Source of the DNA: Streptomyces sp. BK340
GTDB lineage: Bacteria; Actinomycetota; Actinomycetes; Streptomycetales; Streptomycetaceae
Reading direction: 5' to 3'
Length of the DNA stretch: 64,000 nucleotides
Assembly (NCBI RefSeq): GCF_007827595.1
Contig: NZ_VISR01000011.1
Span: forward strand, 44,925-108,924
The position numbers and the translations under genes are program-made. The notes under the pieces were generated by a model. It was not told where the DNA came from. It saw only the letters and a program-made list of their open reading frames with translations, and made no database searches. Below, in pieces: positions 1 to 8,202 of this stretch (position 1 is its first letter; each line of letters begins with the position of its first letter).

Positions 1-555
1 GGTCCATCACCGTGCCCGTAGGAGTGATCGTCGAACCCTGAGGCACCGTGATCGGATTCCCGGCACCATCCAGCACCGGCTTTCCGTCCGGACCGACCAC
101 AGACCCGTTGCCGGTGACATGCGACCCGCTGGGCACCGTCAGCGAACCGGCCTGCGGCAGAGAGGACAGCGTGGAGGACGGGTCAGCAACCGGATTACCG
201 TCCGGGTCCATCACCGTGCCCGTAGGAGTGATCGTCGAACCCTGAGGCACCGTGATCGGATTCCCGGCACCATCCAGCACCGGCTTTCCGTCCGGACCGA
301 GCACAGACCCGTCGTCGGCGACCATCGACCCTGGCGGCACCGTGAGAGGAGTCGACGCACCCAGCGAAGGCGACCCCGAACCCGACGAGGAAACCGGATT
401 GCCCAGCGCATCCATCACCGTGCCCGTGGGAGTGATCATCGAGCCCTGGGGCACCACGACGGGATTACCGGCGCTATCGAGCACCGGCTGACCGTCCGGA
501 CCGACCACAGACCCGTCGTCCCCGACCGTCGACCCCGCCGGCACCGACAGAGGGC
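1..555 (-). repeat. In-frame tandem coding repeats, about 204 bp period
   Basis: Bases 1-96 are repeated without mismatch at 205-300, and a diverged third copy begins near 410. Each unit encodes about 68 residues with the cores DGSVVGPDGxPVLD and VPQGSxITPTGTVMD. The array runs off the left edge, so the copy number is unknown. The near-identity of two copies suggests recent unit duplication, or gene conversion. Confidence 0.85.
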
Positions 556-1870
556 TGTTGGAGGATGTTCCCGTGCCGGTGATGCTGGAGGTCGGGGCGG
601 ACGTACTCGTGGAGGCGGAGTCGGGCAGTCCTGACGTGAGGGACTTGTTGGCAGCGACAGGGCCGAGCGTGCTGGTGGGGTCGGCGGAGGAACCGCTCAC
701 ACCCGTGATCGGGCTCGAGTCCGAGCTGATGCCGGTCCCAGTGGACGTGAGGTTCTTGAGGGGGCTGTCGGTACCGGTACCGGACGTGACCGTGGAAGGA
801 CTGAGATCGGAATTGGTGCTTGTGACCGAGTTGGGCTGCGTGAGGCTCGTGTTGAGCTTGGGATCATTCAGCAGGCTGTTCGGATCTGTGGTCTGCGCCG
901 AGGAAGGAAGACGTAGCTGCAGCGGCACGAGCGAGGCCGGAAGCACCTGCGTCGTGGACAAGTAGGAGCTGTCGAGTGCCGACAGGGCGGAGCCGGCCGG
1001 TGCGTCCAGCATGCTGGCGATATTGTCGGTCCAGAGCTTCTTGGCCTGCGTCTGGAGTTGGTCCCAGAAGTCGCCGCTTTTCGGATCTCCCAGCGACGTG
1101 TTGATTGTGAAGCCACGCACGCTGCCCCCCGGGTTCTGGTCGAGCGTGATCGTCGCAGTGCCCATGACTGCTTTAAACGCCTGATCCAGGGCGTTCAAGG
1201 GCCAGGCCAGCGCACCGGCTCGCCACGCGCTGTACGCGTTGTAGAGAGCGACCGTGGTGTTCAGCAGTTGGGATCGGCTGTTCTGTATCGAGCTCGCAAA
1301 GCTGGATGGGGTATTGAGCTGGACGTGCAAGTTCTCGAACTCGTTGGCGAACGCGTTGAGGACGGCCTTGAATTCGCTGGCGGCGCTGCCCTGCCAGTCA
1401 CTCGCCTCGCTCTCAAGGTCGTTCGCCCAAGCTCGGATGCGGGGGGTCCATCCCGTCAGCCAGGTGTCGACTTGAGTGAGCATGTTCGCGGCAGCGTCAA
1501 AGCTCCACACGCTGGTCGTGTCGTTCTGACCGGGTGTGCCGACCAGAGGCTCCAGGACGTTTGCCGGATCATGAACGAACTTGTACAGCGGGCCGGAGGA
1601 GTCGTTCAGCTTGGACCAAGGCAGGTTGGCGCTGACGACGATCGCATGGGACTGGGTGGAACTAGTGGTTCCGCCGCGGTTGGTGGAATAGGTGATAGTG
1701 ACATCGAAGTTGTACGCCCACCAGAGATCCGAGTCGGCACCAGGGTCATGGCCGTCCACCATCTTTACGTTGTGCGATGTAAGCCAGGGGTCGCCGGTGA
1801 CCTTTGAGCGGGGCGTGATCTCGGTCTGAGCCGTCGAGGCGAAGGCCCCCAGGCCGTCTTCCCAGTTCAT
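1..1870 (-). CDS. Large ESX-locus protein with WXG-like domain and VPQGS repeats (3' end cut by window edge)
   Basis: Reading begins at ATG 1870, preceded by GGGAG with good spacing, and stays open to base 1, giving at least 623 residues; the C-terminus lies outside the window. Residues about 120-260 are helical and contain a true WXG motif (W159-Q160-G161), as in ESX substrates, inside a domain resembling actinobacterial AAWKG-type proteins (tentative). Residues about 320-435 are Ser/Thr/Gly-rich. From about residue 438 a 68-residue unit recurs, with cores such as VVGPDGQPVLD, VPQGSMITPTGTV and GNPV. There is no signal peptide. It is the last visible gene of the minus-strand array eccD-eccB-ferredoxin-P450-esx, so it is probably a type VII substrate or surface-exposed effector. 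The repeat region looks structural rather than catalytic. Function is inferred from context. Confidence 0.8.
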   Translation of the reverse strand, partial: MNWEDGLGAFASTAQTEITPRSKVTGDPWLTSHNVKMVDGHDPGADSDLWWAYNFDVTITYSTNRGGTTSSTQSHAIVVSANLPWSKLNDSSGPLYKFVHDPANVLEPLVGTPGQNDTTSVWSFDAAANMLTQVDTWLTGWTPRIRAWANDLESEASDWQGSAASEFKAVLNAFANEFENLHVQLNTPSSFASSIQNSRSQLLNTTVALYNAYSAWRAGALAWPLNALDQAFKAVMGTATITLDQNPGGSVRGFTINTSLGDPKSGDFWDQLQTQAKKLWTDNIASMLDAPAGSALSALDSSYLSTTQVLPASLVPLQLRLPSSAQTTDPNSLLNDPKLNTSLTQPNSVTSTNSDLSPSTVTSGTGTDSPLKNLTSTGTGISSDSSPITGVSGSSADPTSTLGPVAANKSLTSGLPDSASTSTSAPTSSITGTGTSSNSPLSVPAGSTVGDDGSVVGPDGQPVLDSAGNPVVVPQGSMITPTGTVMDALGNPVSSSGSGSPSLGASTPLTVPPGSMVADDGSVLGPDGKPVLDGAGNPITVPQGSTITPTGTVMDPDGNPVADPSSTLSSLPQAGSLTVPSGSHVTGNGSVVGPDGKPVLDGAGNPITVPQGSTITPTGTVMD

Positions 1871-1954
1871 CGGCGATTTTCTCCCTGTGACGTGGCCGAC
1901 GCGGGCCGGGCAATGTCTGCCGAGGCCCGCGCCGGCAGGGCGCTCACTGCGGTT

Positions 1955-2404
1955 CTAGCTCTTGCTGCTGGTGGTTGTGGTGGTGGTCGGACTCGGCGTC
2001 GTGACCGTGGGGTTGAGTGTCCCGACGATGTCCGAAATGTCCTTCCACATCTCCGCAGCGGTGAGGTCGGCCTTGTCCTCGGCGTCGCTCAGGATGCTGT
2101 CGACCGTCTGGAGATCAACCGACATCCTGGTGCAGGTCTGCCGGAGGTTGTCGATCTCCTTCTGGAGGCTTCCGCACAAGTCGTGGAAGCGGGTCTGAAG
2201 GTCCTTGGCGGTGGACAGCTTGCCGCCGCCGGCGAGAACGTTGCCGAAGTGTCCCGGCGAGGACTCGCCACCGACTCCAGCGGCGAACTCCCCAAGGTCC
2301 TTGATGCCCTGGCTGTTCTGCAGGTCTTCCAGGAACGCGCCCAGCTTGTCCTTCGCGAAGTCCTTGAGGTACTGCTCCGAGACCTTGAGCGTCTTCTCCG
2401 CCAT
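1955..2404 (-). CDS. Small helical ESX-associated protein (149 aa)
   Basis: ATG 2404 is preceded by AGAGGGG at proper spacing. The protein is predicted helical. Residues about 60-125 form heptad-rich helices (LSTAKDLQTRFHDLCGSLQKEIDNL) like the coiled hairpin of WXG100 relatives, but no WXG triplet is present. The last 20 residues are a Thr/Ser-rich tail. It lies between the repeat protein and two other ESX-like small genes, all on the minus strand, and probably acts as a partner or chaperone for a secreted ESX-type protein. No catalytic motif was seen. Family membership is inferred from size, helical pattern and position. Confidence 0.7.
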   Translation of the reverse strand: MAEKTLKVSEQYLKDFAKDKLGAFLEDLQNSQGIKDLGEFAAGVGGESSPGHFGNVLAGGGKLSTAKDLQTRFHDLCGSLQKEIDNLRQTCTRMSVDLQTVDSILSDAEDKADLTAAEMWKDISDIVGTLNPTVTTPSPTTTTTTSSKS

Positions 2405-2469
2405 TCGTCCCCTCTCTTCCTTCTTCTAAGGTGCTCGGACGACTGGGAGACCGGACGGAAGATCTACCG

Positions 2470-2757
2470 TCACTGGAAGAGACTCGCGCCCTTGTTGTCC
2501 GCGTTGGTGAGGCACTCGTGCATGCCCTCCAGTGCATTCGTCCCCTGTCCGAAGTCGTTGTGCATCACGTCCTCGGCTTGGTGGGCGACCTGGAGGAAGG
2601 CGTTGAACTCCTGCGCGGACTGTCCCGAGAAGGTGTTGCGCATGTTCTGCAGACCCTGGATGAGTTCCTCCAGGTTGGAGATCATCGTCTTGGTGGCCTG
2701 CTTCATCTCCTCGGTTGCCTGCTGAACCGTCTCGTGCTGCAGTTGGATGTCTGCCAC
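2470..2757 (-). CDS. WXG100-family (ESX) protein with FSG in place of WXG
   Basis: A 95-residue all-helical protein with the length and two-helix layout of WXG100 proteins. The turn that normally reads W-x-G is F43-S44-G45 (NTFSGQSAQEFNAF), followed by the usual Ala/Phe-rich second helix. It is adjacent to a 110-residue protein of the same general type, and such pairs usually form secreted heterodimers recognised by EccC. Start ATG 2757; there is no signal peptide, as expected for type VII substrates. The change of the conserved Trp to Phe is conservative and still compatible with the fold. Confidence 0.85.
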   Translation of the reverse strand: MADIQLQHETVQQATEEMKQATKTMISNLEELIQGLQNMRNTFSGQSAQEFNAFLQVAHQAEDVMHNDFGQGTNALEGMHECLTNADNKGASLFQ

Positions 2758-2844
2758 GGAACTGAATCCCTTCGATCAGTCTCTGTGCATGAGCGGGGAC
2801 GACGGAGGCGTCGGCCCGCGGCGCCGGATCCGAGGCTGGACCCG

Positions 2845-3177
2845 CTAGCCGGCCAGCGCGGTGTACACCCCTCCGGAGGTGCCCCCCCAGTTGCCGCCCT
2901 GCATGTGGGCCTCTTCCTCGGCCGCGTCCAGGGCCTGCTTCACGCCGCTGGAGCCGGAGGCGAGCTTCTCAAACTGGCGCATGACGGCCTGGTAGTTGTC
3001 GACCCACTCCTGGACCTTCTGCTGGAAGGTCGTGCTGGAGCCGGCGATGTAACCCTGACGGAGTTCGTCGTTGATGCGCTCGGCCGTCTGTCCGGCCTGC
3101 ATCATCGCCACCACGTGGTGTTCCAGGCTGGCGATGCCCTGCTGCATCGCCGCATCTTGCTGAGAAAGAAGGGCCAT
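2845..3177 (-). CDS. WXG100-like (ESX) protein, 110 aa
   Basis: This is the first gene of the ESX-like trio in transcription order. Two long amphipathic helices (residues about 5-40 and 48-85) are joined by a turn reading Y43-I44-A45-G46, where WXG would be expected, so the motif is degenerate. The C-terminal 25 residues are Gly/Ala-rich. Size, composition and pairing with the 95-residue neighbour fit an EsxA/EsxB-type heterodimer exported through the EccBCD machinery encoded nearby. A putative hairpin separates it from the P450 upstream, so the trio may have its own promoter in 3178-3244. Confidence 0.75.
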   Translation of the reverse strand: MALLSQQDAAMQQGIASLEHHVVAMMQAGQTAERINDELRQGYIAGSSTTFQQKVQEWVDNYQAVMRQFEKLASGSSGVKQALDAAEEEAHMQGGNWGGTSGGVYTALAG

Positions 3178-3244
3178 TCTGGGACTCCCTGCTCTGAGAG
3201 GGCACCGTGTGGCTGTCGCCGCCCCGGCGCCCTCTTATGGAATT

Positions 3245-3264
3245 CTCCGTTTGCTTCAACGGAG
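3245..3264 (-). terminator. Putative hairpin terminator after the P450 gene
   Basis: CTCCGTT (3245-3251) and AACGGAG (3258-3264) form a 7-bp perfect stem with a 6-base loop in the 133-bp gap between the P450 stop and the first ESX-like gene. On the minus strand it is followed by an A/T-rich stretch (AATTCC). It could end the eccD-eccB-ferredoxin-P450 transcript. Confidence 0.45.
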
Positions 3265-3310
3265 TTGGTGTGCCCGGGGGTTCAGGGAAACCGTCCGTGC
3301 CCAGACAGAC

Positions 3311-4510
3311 TCACCATGTGACCGGCAATCCGAGCAGCCCGTGCACGATCGCGTTATGACGGAAGAGCAGCTCCTCGAACGGCGCCGCCAGGCGCAGTCC
3401 GGGCAGCCGGCGGAAGAGTGTCTGCAGGGCCAGTTGGATCTCCAACCGGGCAAGCCCCTGTCCGAGACACTGGTGGACGCCGAAGCCGAACGCCAGGTGG
3501 CGGTGGGCGTCACCTCGCAGGTCGAGCTCCCCGCCCTGCGGAAACACGGTGTCGTCCCGGTTCGCGACGGCCGGCATGCACAGCACTCCCTCCCCCGCCC
3601 GAATGGTCTGGCCTCCAACGTTGACGTCCTCCAGGGCGAGTCGGGCCACGCCCGCATGTCCGACCGGGGACAGCCAGCGAAGCAGTTCCTCGACCATGTC
3701 GTCGACCGACTCGGGATTCCCCCGCAGAGCCGCGAGCTGCTCGGGGTGGCGGAGCAGCGCCGCAGTGGCCAGGGAGATCATGTTGGCCGTCGTATCATGG
3801 CCAGCAACCAACAGCAGCCTGGACATCGAGGCGACCTGGCCCGATGTCAGGTCGGGACGCTGCACCAACCGGCTGATGATGCCGTCGTCGGGGGCGTGCC
3901 GCATGATCTCCGCGAGTTCTTCCAGGTACTGGGCCAGGTCGCTCCACGCGGCGTGCGTGTCCTCGGGATCGGCGCTTGTGTCCGCCAGGACACGGCTGCG
4001 TTCCTGGAAGAAGTCGTGGTCCTCGTAGGGCACCCCCAGCATCTCGCAGATGACGAGGGACGGCAGTGGCAACGCGAAGTCCGCGACCAGGTCCGCAGGG
4101 GGTCCCGCGGCTTCCATCCGGTCGAGGAAGTCGTCGATCATGGCCTGGATCCGCGGCCGCATGGTCTCGATCCGCCTCACGGTGAAGTACCCGGTGAGCA
4201 TGCGGCGCTGTCGTGCGTGCTCCGGGTCGTCCAGCCGGACGAAGCTGGGCTCCCCCTTCGCGATGAAGTTGCGACCGGCATTAGGGAAGGGGAATCCGGG
4301 CCGGTGTGCCTCGGCGCTAAACCTGGGGTCGCCGAAAACCGCCCGCACGTCCTCGTGGCGGGTGACCATCCATGCGTAACTCCCGTCTGCAAGAGCGACG
4401 CGCTTGACCGGTTGCTCGCTGCGGGCCCGCTCGTGTGCGGGAGCCGGGGAGAACGGGCAGGAGCCCTGTTGGGCAAAGAAGACATCCTGGTCGCCAGGTG
4501 TCGTCGCCAT
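3311..4510 (-). CDS. Cytochrome P450 within the type VII locus
   Basis: A soluble bacterial class I P450 of 399 residues, full length. The I-helix oxygen-activation motif A236-G-H-D-T-T241 is intact, as is the K-helix pair E275-R278 (EELLR) and the heme-binding loop FGFGVHQC with ligand C348. It would use NADPH-derived electrons delivered by the small ferredoxin encoded 70 bp upstream. The substrate cannot be told from sequence. It lies on the minus strand between eccB and the ESX-like genes; the spacing allows co-transcription with the ferredoxin and eccB. A redox pair inside a secretion operon is unusual. It may act on a small molecule or lipid linked to the secretion system, or it may be a passenger. 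Confidence 0.95.
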   Translation of the reverse strand: MATTPGDQDVFFAQQGSCPFSPAPAHERARSEQPVKRVALADGSYAWMVTRHEDVRAVFGDPRFSAEAHRPGFPFPNAGRNFIAKGEPSFVRLDDPEHARQRRMLTGYFTVRRIETMRPRIQAMIDDFLDRMEAAGPPADLVADFALPLPSLVICEMLGVPYEDHDFFQERSRVLADTSADPEDTHAAWSDLAQYLEELAEIMRHAPDDGIISRLVQRPDLTSGQVASMSRLLLVAGHDTTANMISLATAALLRHPEQLAALRGNPESVDDMVEELLRWLSPVGHAGVARLALEDVNVGGQTIRAGEGVLCMPAVANRDDTVFPQGGELDLRGDAHRHLAFGFGVHQCLGQGLARLEIQLALQTLFRRLPGLRLAAPFEELLFRHNAIVHGLLGLPVTW

Positions 4511-4580
4511 GGTCGATTTCTCTCCTTCTGGTCCTCTGTCCCTGGGAACGGTGCAGTTCCTGCCTCGGACGACGTGCTGT

Positions 4581-4787
4581 TCAGTCCCTGTGGGTGTCGG
4601 TCACCGTGATGGCCCGGCCTGGGCAGCACGACGCGGCCAGGCGCACCGCCGGCTGATGCACAGCGGCCGGCGCCGGGTCCAGCAGTACAACGGCCCCGTC
4701 GTCCGGATCCTGGTCGAACACGTCCGGTGCCTTGGTGACGCACAGGCCGGACGAGCAGCAGCGGTGGATGTCGACGGTTACTTTCAC
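4581..4787 (-). CDS. Small iron-sulfur ferredoxin, P450 redox partner
   Basis: GTG 4787, with AAGGA seven bases upstream, gives a 68-residue protein beginning VKVTVDIHRCC. Cys10 and Cys16 form the CX5C pair and Cys55 lies in the CPGRAI motif near the end, the pattern of short [3Fe-4S] ferredoxins that serve actinobacterial P450s. Longer upstream readings in this frame have no plausible start. It precedes the P450 by 70 bp on the same strand, so the two are almost certainly a functional electron-transfer pair. A ferredoxin reductase is not encoded in the window. Confidence 0.9.
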   Translation of the reverse strand: MKVTVDIHRCCSSGLCVTKAPDVFDQDPDDGAVVLLDPAPAAVHQPAVRLAASCCPGRAITVTDTHRD

Positions 4788-4896
4788 GGTGTTTTCCTTG
4801 TCCTTCGGATCTCTCGGAATTGGCCGAGGGGGCAGGTGCGGCCGCCCCGGGTGACGACGGGCGGTTCGCCGCAGCGGTCGGGAGCGGGCGGATCTG

Positions 4897-6351
4897 TCAG
4901 CCGCCGCACTTCGGTGGTGATGCGGGAGGGCCGACCACGCCTCCGTTCGCAAGTACGGCCGGGTCCAGGCTGGGGCCGCTGGGCAGCATGCCGAGCAGCG
5001 CCCTGGGTACACCCGCCGCGGTGGCCGTGGTGTAGCCGAGCTGTTGAGCCGTCTGGCCGGAGGGCAGCGGGAACTTCACTCCGGCGTCCGTGACCAAGTA
5101 GTAGGTCGAGCCGGTTCCTGCGCCGGACAGGGAGCGGACCAGGGCTCCTCCCCCGGGTCTGACGGCGACGCGGTCGGCCTGGGTGCAGGAGGGGATCACG
5201 CCCGGCTGGACGGCCGGAGGATGTCCTGCCGTCGTCATGGTCTCGGCCACCGCGATCGAGAGGCGGGGTGATGCCGACGCCGGGTGGAGGGCGGCGCAGA
5301 CGCTCTGATCCGGATCCAGGACGATCGGGGCGGGCGGCTTGGCCGGCAGCGCGTCGCCCGGCGAGCGCGGCAGTCTTCCGGCAGGGGCCGTATGCGCGGT
5401 CAGGTCGTCGGGTCCGATGGCCGTGGTGGTGACCGAGCCGCCTTGATAGGCGTCACGTTGCGTGCGCGGGTCCCCGCTGAGCAGCATGTACTCGATCCGC
5501 GTCAGCGTGACGAGCCCTTCGGCCGTGAGGAGGTAGTGGCCGCCTGCCGGTCCGGTGAACAACTGACCGACTGTGGTGGGCTGACCGGACAGTGCCGGCC
5601 CCGGGGCGCCACGGTCCGTTACCTCGGGGGCGGCCAGGTCGGGGCCGGAAGGGATCGCGTTGAGGAATGCCGCGGACACCTGGACAGGCTGCAAGCTGCC
5701 GTAACCGAGCGCCTGGACCGCTCCGTTGTCAGCGTCCAGGCGGAGTCGCTGTCCTTGCCAGAGCAGGTACCGGACCCCGTCCGGATCCGCTACGAGTACG
5801 CCCTTGCCCTTCGGCAGAGGGGATGCTGCTCTGTCCTGTTCGATCGCGAGGGTCAACTGTGGTGCATTACTTCCGGATTCGTCGGCACGCTGGCTCGCGC
5901 AGGCCAGCCAGGTGGCGCCACGCATCGTGGCCGGGTCCGGCAGCTCGTCCGGGGCTCCGACGATCCCGACCGGCGTCCCGCGGGCGGCCGAGGAGACGGA
6001 TGCCGTGTCAACGCTGTCGACGACCATCCGGTCTCCGGCCAGTAGTTTCGCGCTGGCCTCGTTGAGCACCGGATGGAGGGAGCCGCCGACGTAGAGAAAA
6101 CGTGCTCCTGTCTGTTTGACGACGACCAGCGTGCCCGGAGCCTTCCAGTCCGTGCCACCACCGGGAACGATCACCCCGTACAGCGCTGCCACCAGTCCGA
6201 TGCCCACACCGAGGGCCACTCCCCAGGTACGGGCCCGGCCCGTCCGGCTGTTCGGGGTGTCCAGCGCATCCGGGTCCGCGCGCAGCATGCCCGAGGCGAG
6301 CCTGCGCATGATGAACATGTGTGCCTGAACCTGGTCGCGCCTGGATTGCAT
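4897..6351 (-). CDS. eccB: EccB, type VII secretion core membrane protein
   Basis: ATG 6351 follows GGAG at good spacing and gives 484 residues, the usual EccB length. The N-terminus MQSRRDQVQAHMFIMRRL is typical of EccB, followed by one transmembrane helix (about residues 43-63) and a large extracytoplasmic part with repeated lobes (GVRYLLWQGQRLRLD, HYLLTAEGLV, STYYLVTDAGVKFPL). Two Cys residues in the C-terminal half (SVCAAL, PSCTQAD) may form the conserved disulfide. EccB assembles with EccC and EccD in the inner-membrane pore complex. The gene lies 137 bp downstream of eccD. Readings that extend further upstream run through eccD in another frame and are not credible. Confidence 0.95.
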   Translation of the reverse strand: MQSRRDQVQAHMFIMRRLASGMLRADPDALDTPNSRTGRARTWGVALGVGIGLVAALYGVIVPGGGTDWKAPGTLVVVKQTGARFLYVGGSLHPVLNEASAKLLAGDRMVVDSVDTASVSSAARGTPVGIVGAPDELPDPATMRGATWLACASQRADESGSNAPQLTLAIEQDRAASPLPKGKGVLVADPDGVRYLLWQGQRLRLDADNGAVQALGYGSLQPVQVSAAFLNAIPSGPDLAAPEVTDRGAPGPALSGQPTTVGQLFTGPAGGHYLLTAEGLVTLTRIEYMLLSGDPRTQRDAYQGGSVTTTAIGPDDLTAHTAPAGRLPRSPGDALPAKPPAPIVLDPDQSVCAALHPASASPRLSIAVAETMTTAGHPPAVQPGVIPSCTQADRVAVRPGGGALVRSLSGAGTGSTYYLVTDAGVKFPLPSGQTAQQLGYTTATAAGVPRALLGMLPSGPSLDPAVLANGGVVGPPASPPKCGG

Positions 6352-6488
6352 CCTTGTCTCCTCGTGTGCTCGGTGCGTCGTGTTAGGCGACAGGACGCCG
6401 TGGGCCGGAAGTCCGCTGAACCGAGGTGAACCGCCGGTCGGCTGGGCCGCAGGAGTGATCCACGCTGGGCCGGACGGATCGACAGCAC

Positions 6489-7871
6489 TCAGCCGGTGAG
6501 GGTTCGCAGCATGTGGTAAACGCCAGCGATGTCCAGCGCGAGCGGGAACAGACTGACCGCCGTCATGGTGTGCAGGATGTCGCAGGCACGCCCGTAGTAG
6601 GGCAGCAGCCGCCTTCCCGGCAGCGTCCAGGCCGCGATGGAAAGCGCAGCGGCGAGCAGCAGGAGCGCGGACAGTGACAGCACCCGGCCGCCGTAGGACT
6701 GCGACAGGAGCAGGGTCGCGGTCAGGAGGGTGAGGCCGTAGACGCCGGGAAGCAGCACCGCCAGCCGCTGCCAGACACTGCCGAGCGTCCGGGCGTGCAG
6801 AAGTAGCAGGAGGGACAATGCGGTTGTCAGGGCGTGTACCGGCCAGCCCGTACCGGAGGCGAGCACGGTCATGCACGCCACGCTGACAAGCCCCAGCGTC
6901 GTGTAGAAGGCGATGAGATAGCTGTCGGCCACAGTGGTGCGGTCCAGCACTTCGGTCGCCGGGAACGGCTCGATGTTTTCCTGCAGTTCGTCGGCGTTGC
7001 GGGGCAGCGGGGGCAGCTGCAGCCCTGAGAGGCGAAAGGACACGGCCGGGATGAAGGCACCGAGGGTCACCGCCCACACGGCGATCAGCGCCACTGCGTG
7101 CTCCGGAGGAAGTCCGAGCATCAGCAGTGCGGCGGTGGCCACTCCCACGATCGAAAGCAGGCCGATGGCCAGGTAGAGCGGGACCGAGGCGGCCACGGCG
7201 GCCACGGCGAGCACCGCCCCGCCCGCCGCGGCGGAGCTGGCGGCGAGCAGACGGGCGCCGATCAGATCCGCGCCCTGGGAGCCGGTGGGCAACAGCGCCC
7301 CGGCCATGGCGAGATAGGGAACGGCCGCAACGCCCAGGGCGGAGCCCGCTCCCGCGTCACCGACGGCCCGCGAGGCGCTCGCGGCACCGATCAGCAGCAG
7401 TACCCCGGTGACTCCTGCGGCCACGGCCCGCAGAAGGTGTGGCCCCGGGAGGGCCAGCGCGCCGATGCCGGCGGTCAGAGCGAGGAGCGCAGAAGCGAGC
7501 GAGAGGTGGTGGGTCCATGCGGGACGCCAGCCGTCGCCCCGTTGCTGCATGCCTGTGGCGACGCCGTCGACGATGTCGTCGAAGTGCACGGGTGGCAGGG
7601 CGGCTTGCCGGGGGCGTACATAGAGCGCGTCCCCGTCGTGCAGATCCAGCGAAGCGGGCGTGGCCTCCTCGTCCAGAGGTTCACCTCCCAGCCGCTGGAG
7701 GATCCAGCCTCCGTGATCGATCCCGGTCTCCTCCATGTCCGCACCCGCGTACCCGATCACTGTCGGCAGCAGGTCGGCGAGCGGGATGTCCGCCGGTACG
7801 GCGAGCTCAAAGCCGGCCTCAGGCGCATGGAACCTCAGCCTGCACAGTCCGGCGACGGCGCTACCACTCAC
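6489..7871 (-). CDS. eccD: EccD, type VII secretion channel protein
   Basis: GTG 7871, preceded by GAGAGAGGG, gives 460 residues. An earlier ATG (7958) adds 29 residues unlike EccD. Residues about 8-90 form a ubiquitin-like YukD domain (RLRFHAPEAGFELAVPADIP at its start, DGDALYVRP at its end). About eleven hydrophobic transmembrane segments follow from residue about 120 to the end. EccD forms the membrane vestibule of ESX systems with EccB and EccC. It is the first gene of the minus-strand operon and diverges from eccC across a 331-bp gap. Confidence 0.95.
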   Translation of the reverse strand: MSGSAVAGLCRLRFHAPEAGFELAVPADIPLADLLPTVIGYAGADMEETGIDHGGWILQRLGGEPLDEEATPASLDLHDGDALYVRPRQAALPPVHFDDIVDGVATGMQQRGDGWRPAWTHHLSLASALLALTAGIGALALPGPHLLRAVAAGVTGVLLLIGAASASRAVGDAGAGSALGVAAVPYLAMAGALLPTGSQGADLIGARLLAASSAAAGGAVLAVAAVAASVPLYLAIGLLSIVGVATAALLMLGLPPEHAVALIAVWAVTLGAFIPAVSFRLSGLQLPPLPRNADELQENIEPFPATEVLDRTTVADSYLIAFYTTLGLVSVACMTVLASGTGWPVHALTTALSLLLLLHARTLGSVWQRLAVLLPGVYGLTLLTATLLLSQSYGGRVLSLSALLLLAAALSIAAWTLPGRRLLPYYGRACDILHTMTAVSLFPLALDIAGVYHMLRTLTG

Positions 7872-8202
7872 GCCTTGCCCTCTCTCTCCTGGAAGATGCT
7901 CATACTTGTGCGCTGGGTCAACGCCCCGGATCCGGCAGCGGTCAGGCGCGCTCTGCAAGACGGCGGGTCGGCGCCCGGCCGGGCGCCGACGAATCCGCCA
8001 CAGGCGACGCCCCCATCACGGTCAACGGGGCGCGAGTGAGAATCCGTTCAGCCAGCTGAACCCCTGACCGGTCTGCGCCCGTCGTGCCGAGTGGAGGGCC
8101 CGCACCCGCGGGCGTACGGGCCGTCGCACGGGTGGGCAAACCTGCCGTCGGCGTCGAAACATGCGCCTGGCTTGCTGCCGGGAGCGACATGAGGAGCCGT
8201 TC
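7872..8202. promoter_or_regulatory. Divergent control region between eccD and eccC
   Basis: A 331-bp stretch without a credible gene separates the two divergent ESX transcription units, so it must hold both promoters. The ribosome site GAGGAG (8191-8196) serves the TTG start of eccC. I could not pick out convincing -35/-10 pairs by eye. Confidence 0.55.

Noticed and set aside
1..555. CRISPR array
   Set aside because: Repeats are 204 bp, in frame and coding, without short repeat-spacer alternation.
6352..7077. Upstream extension of the eccB frame through eccD
   Set aside because: The extra 242 residues are an Arg/Pro/Ala-rich shadow of eccD, whereas ATG 6351 has a good ribosome site and the conserved EccB N-terminus.
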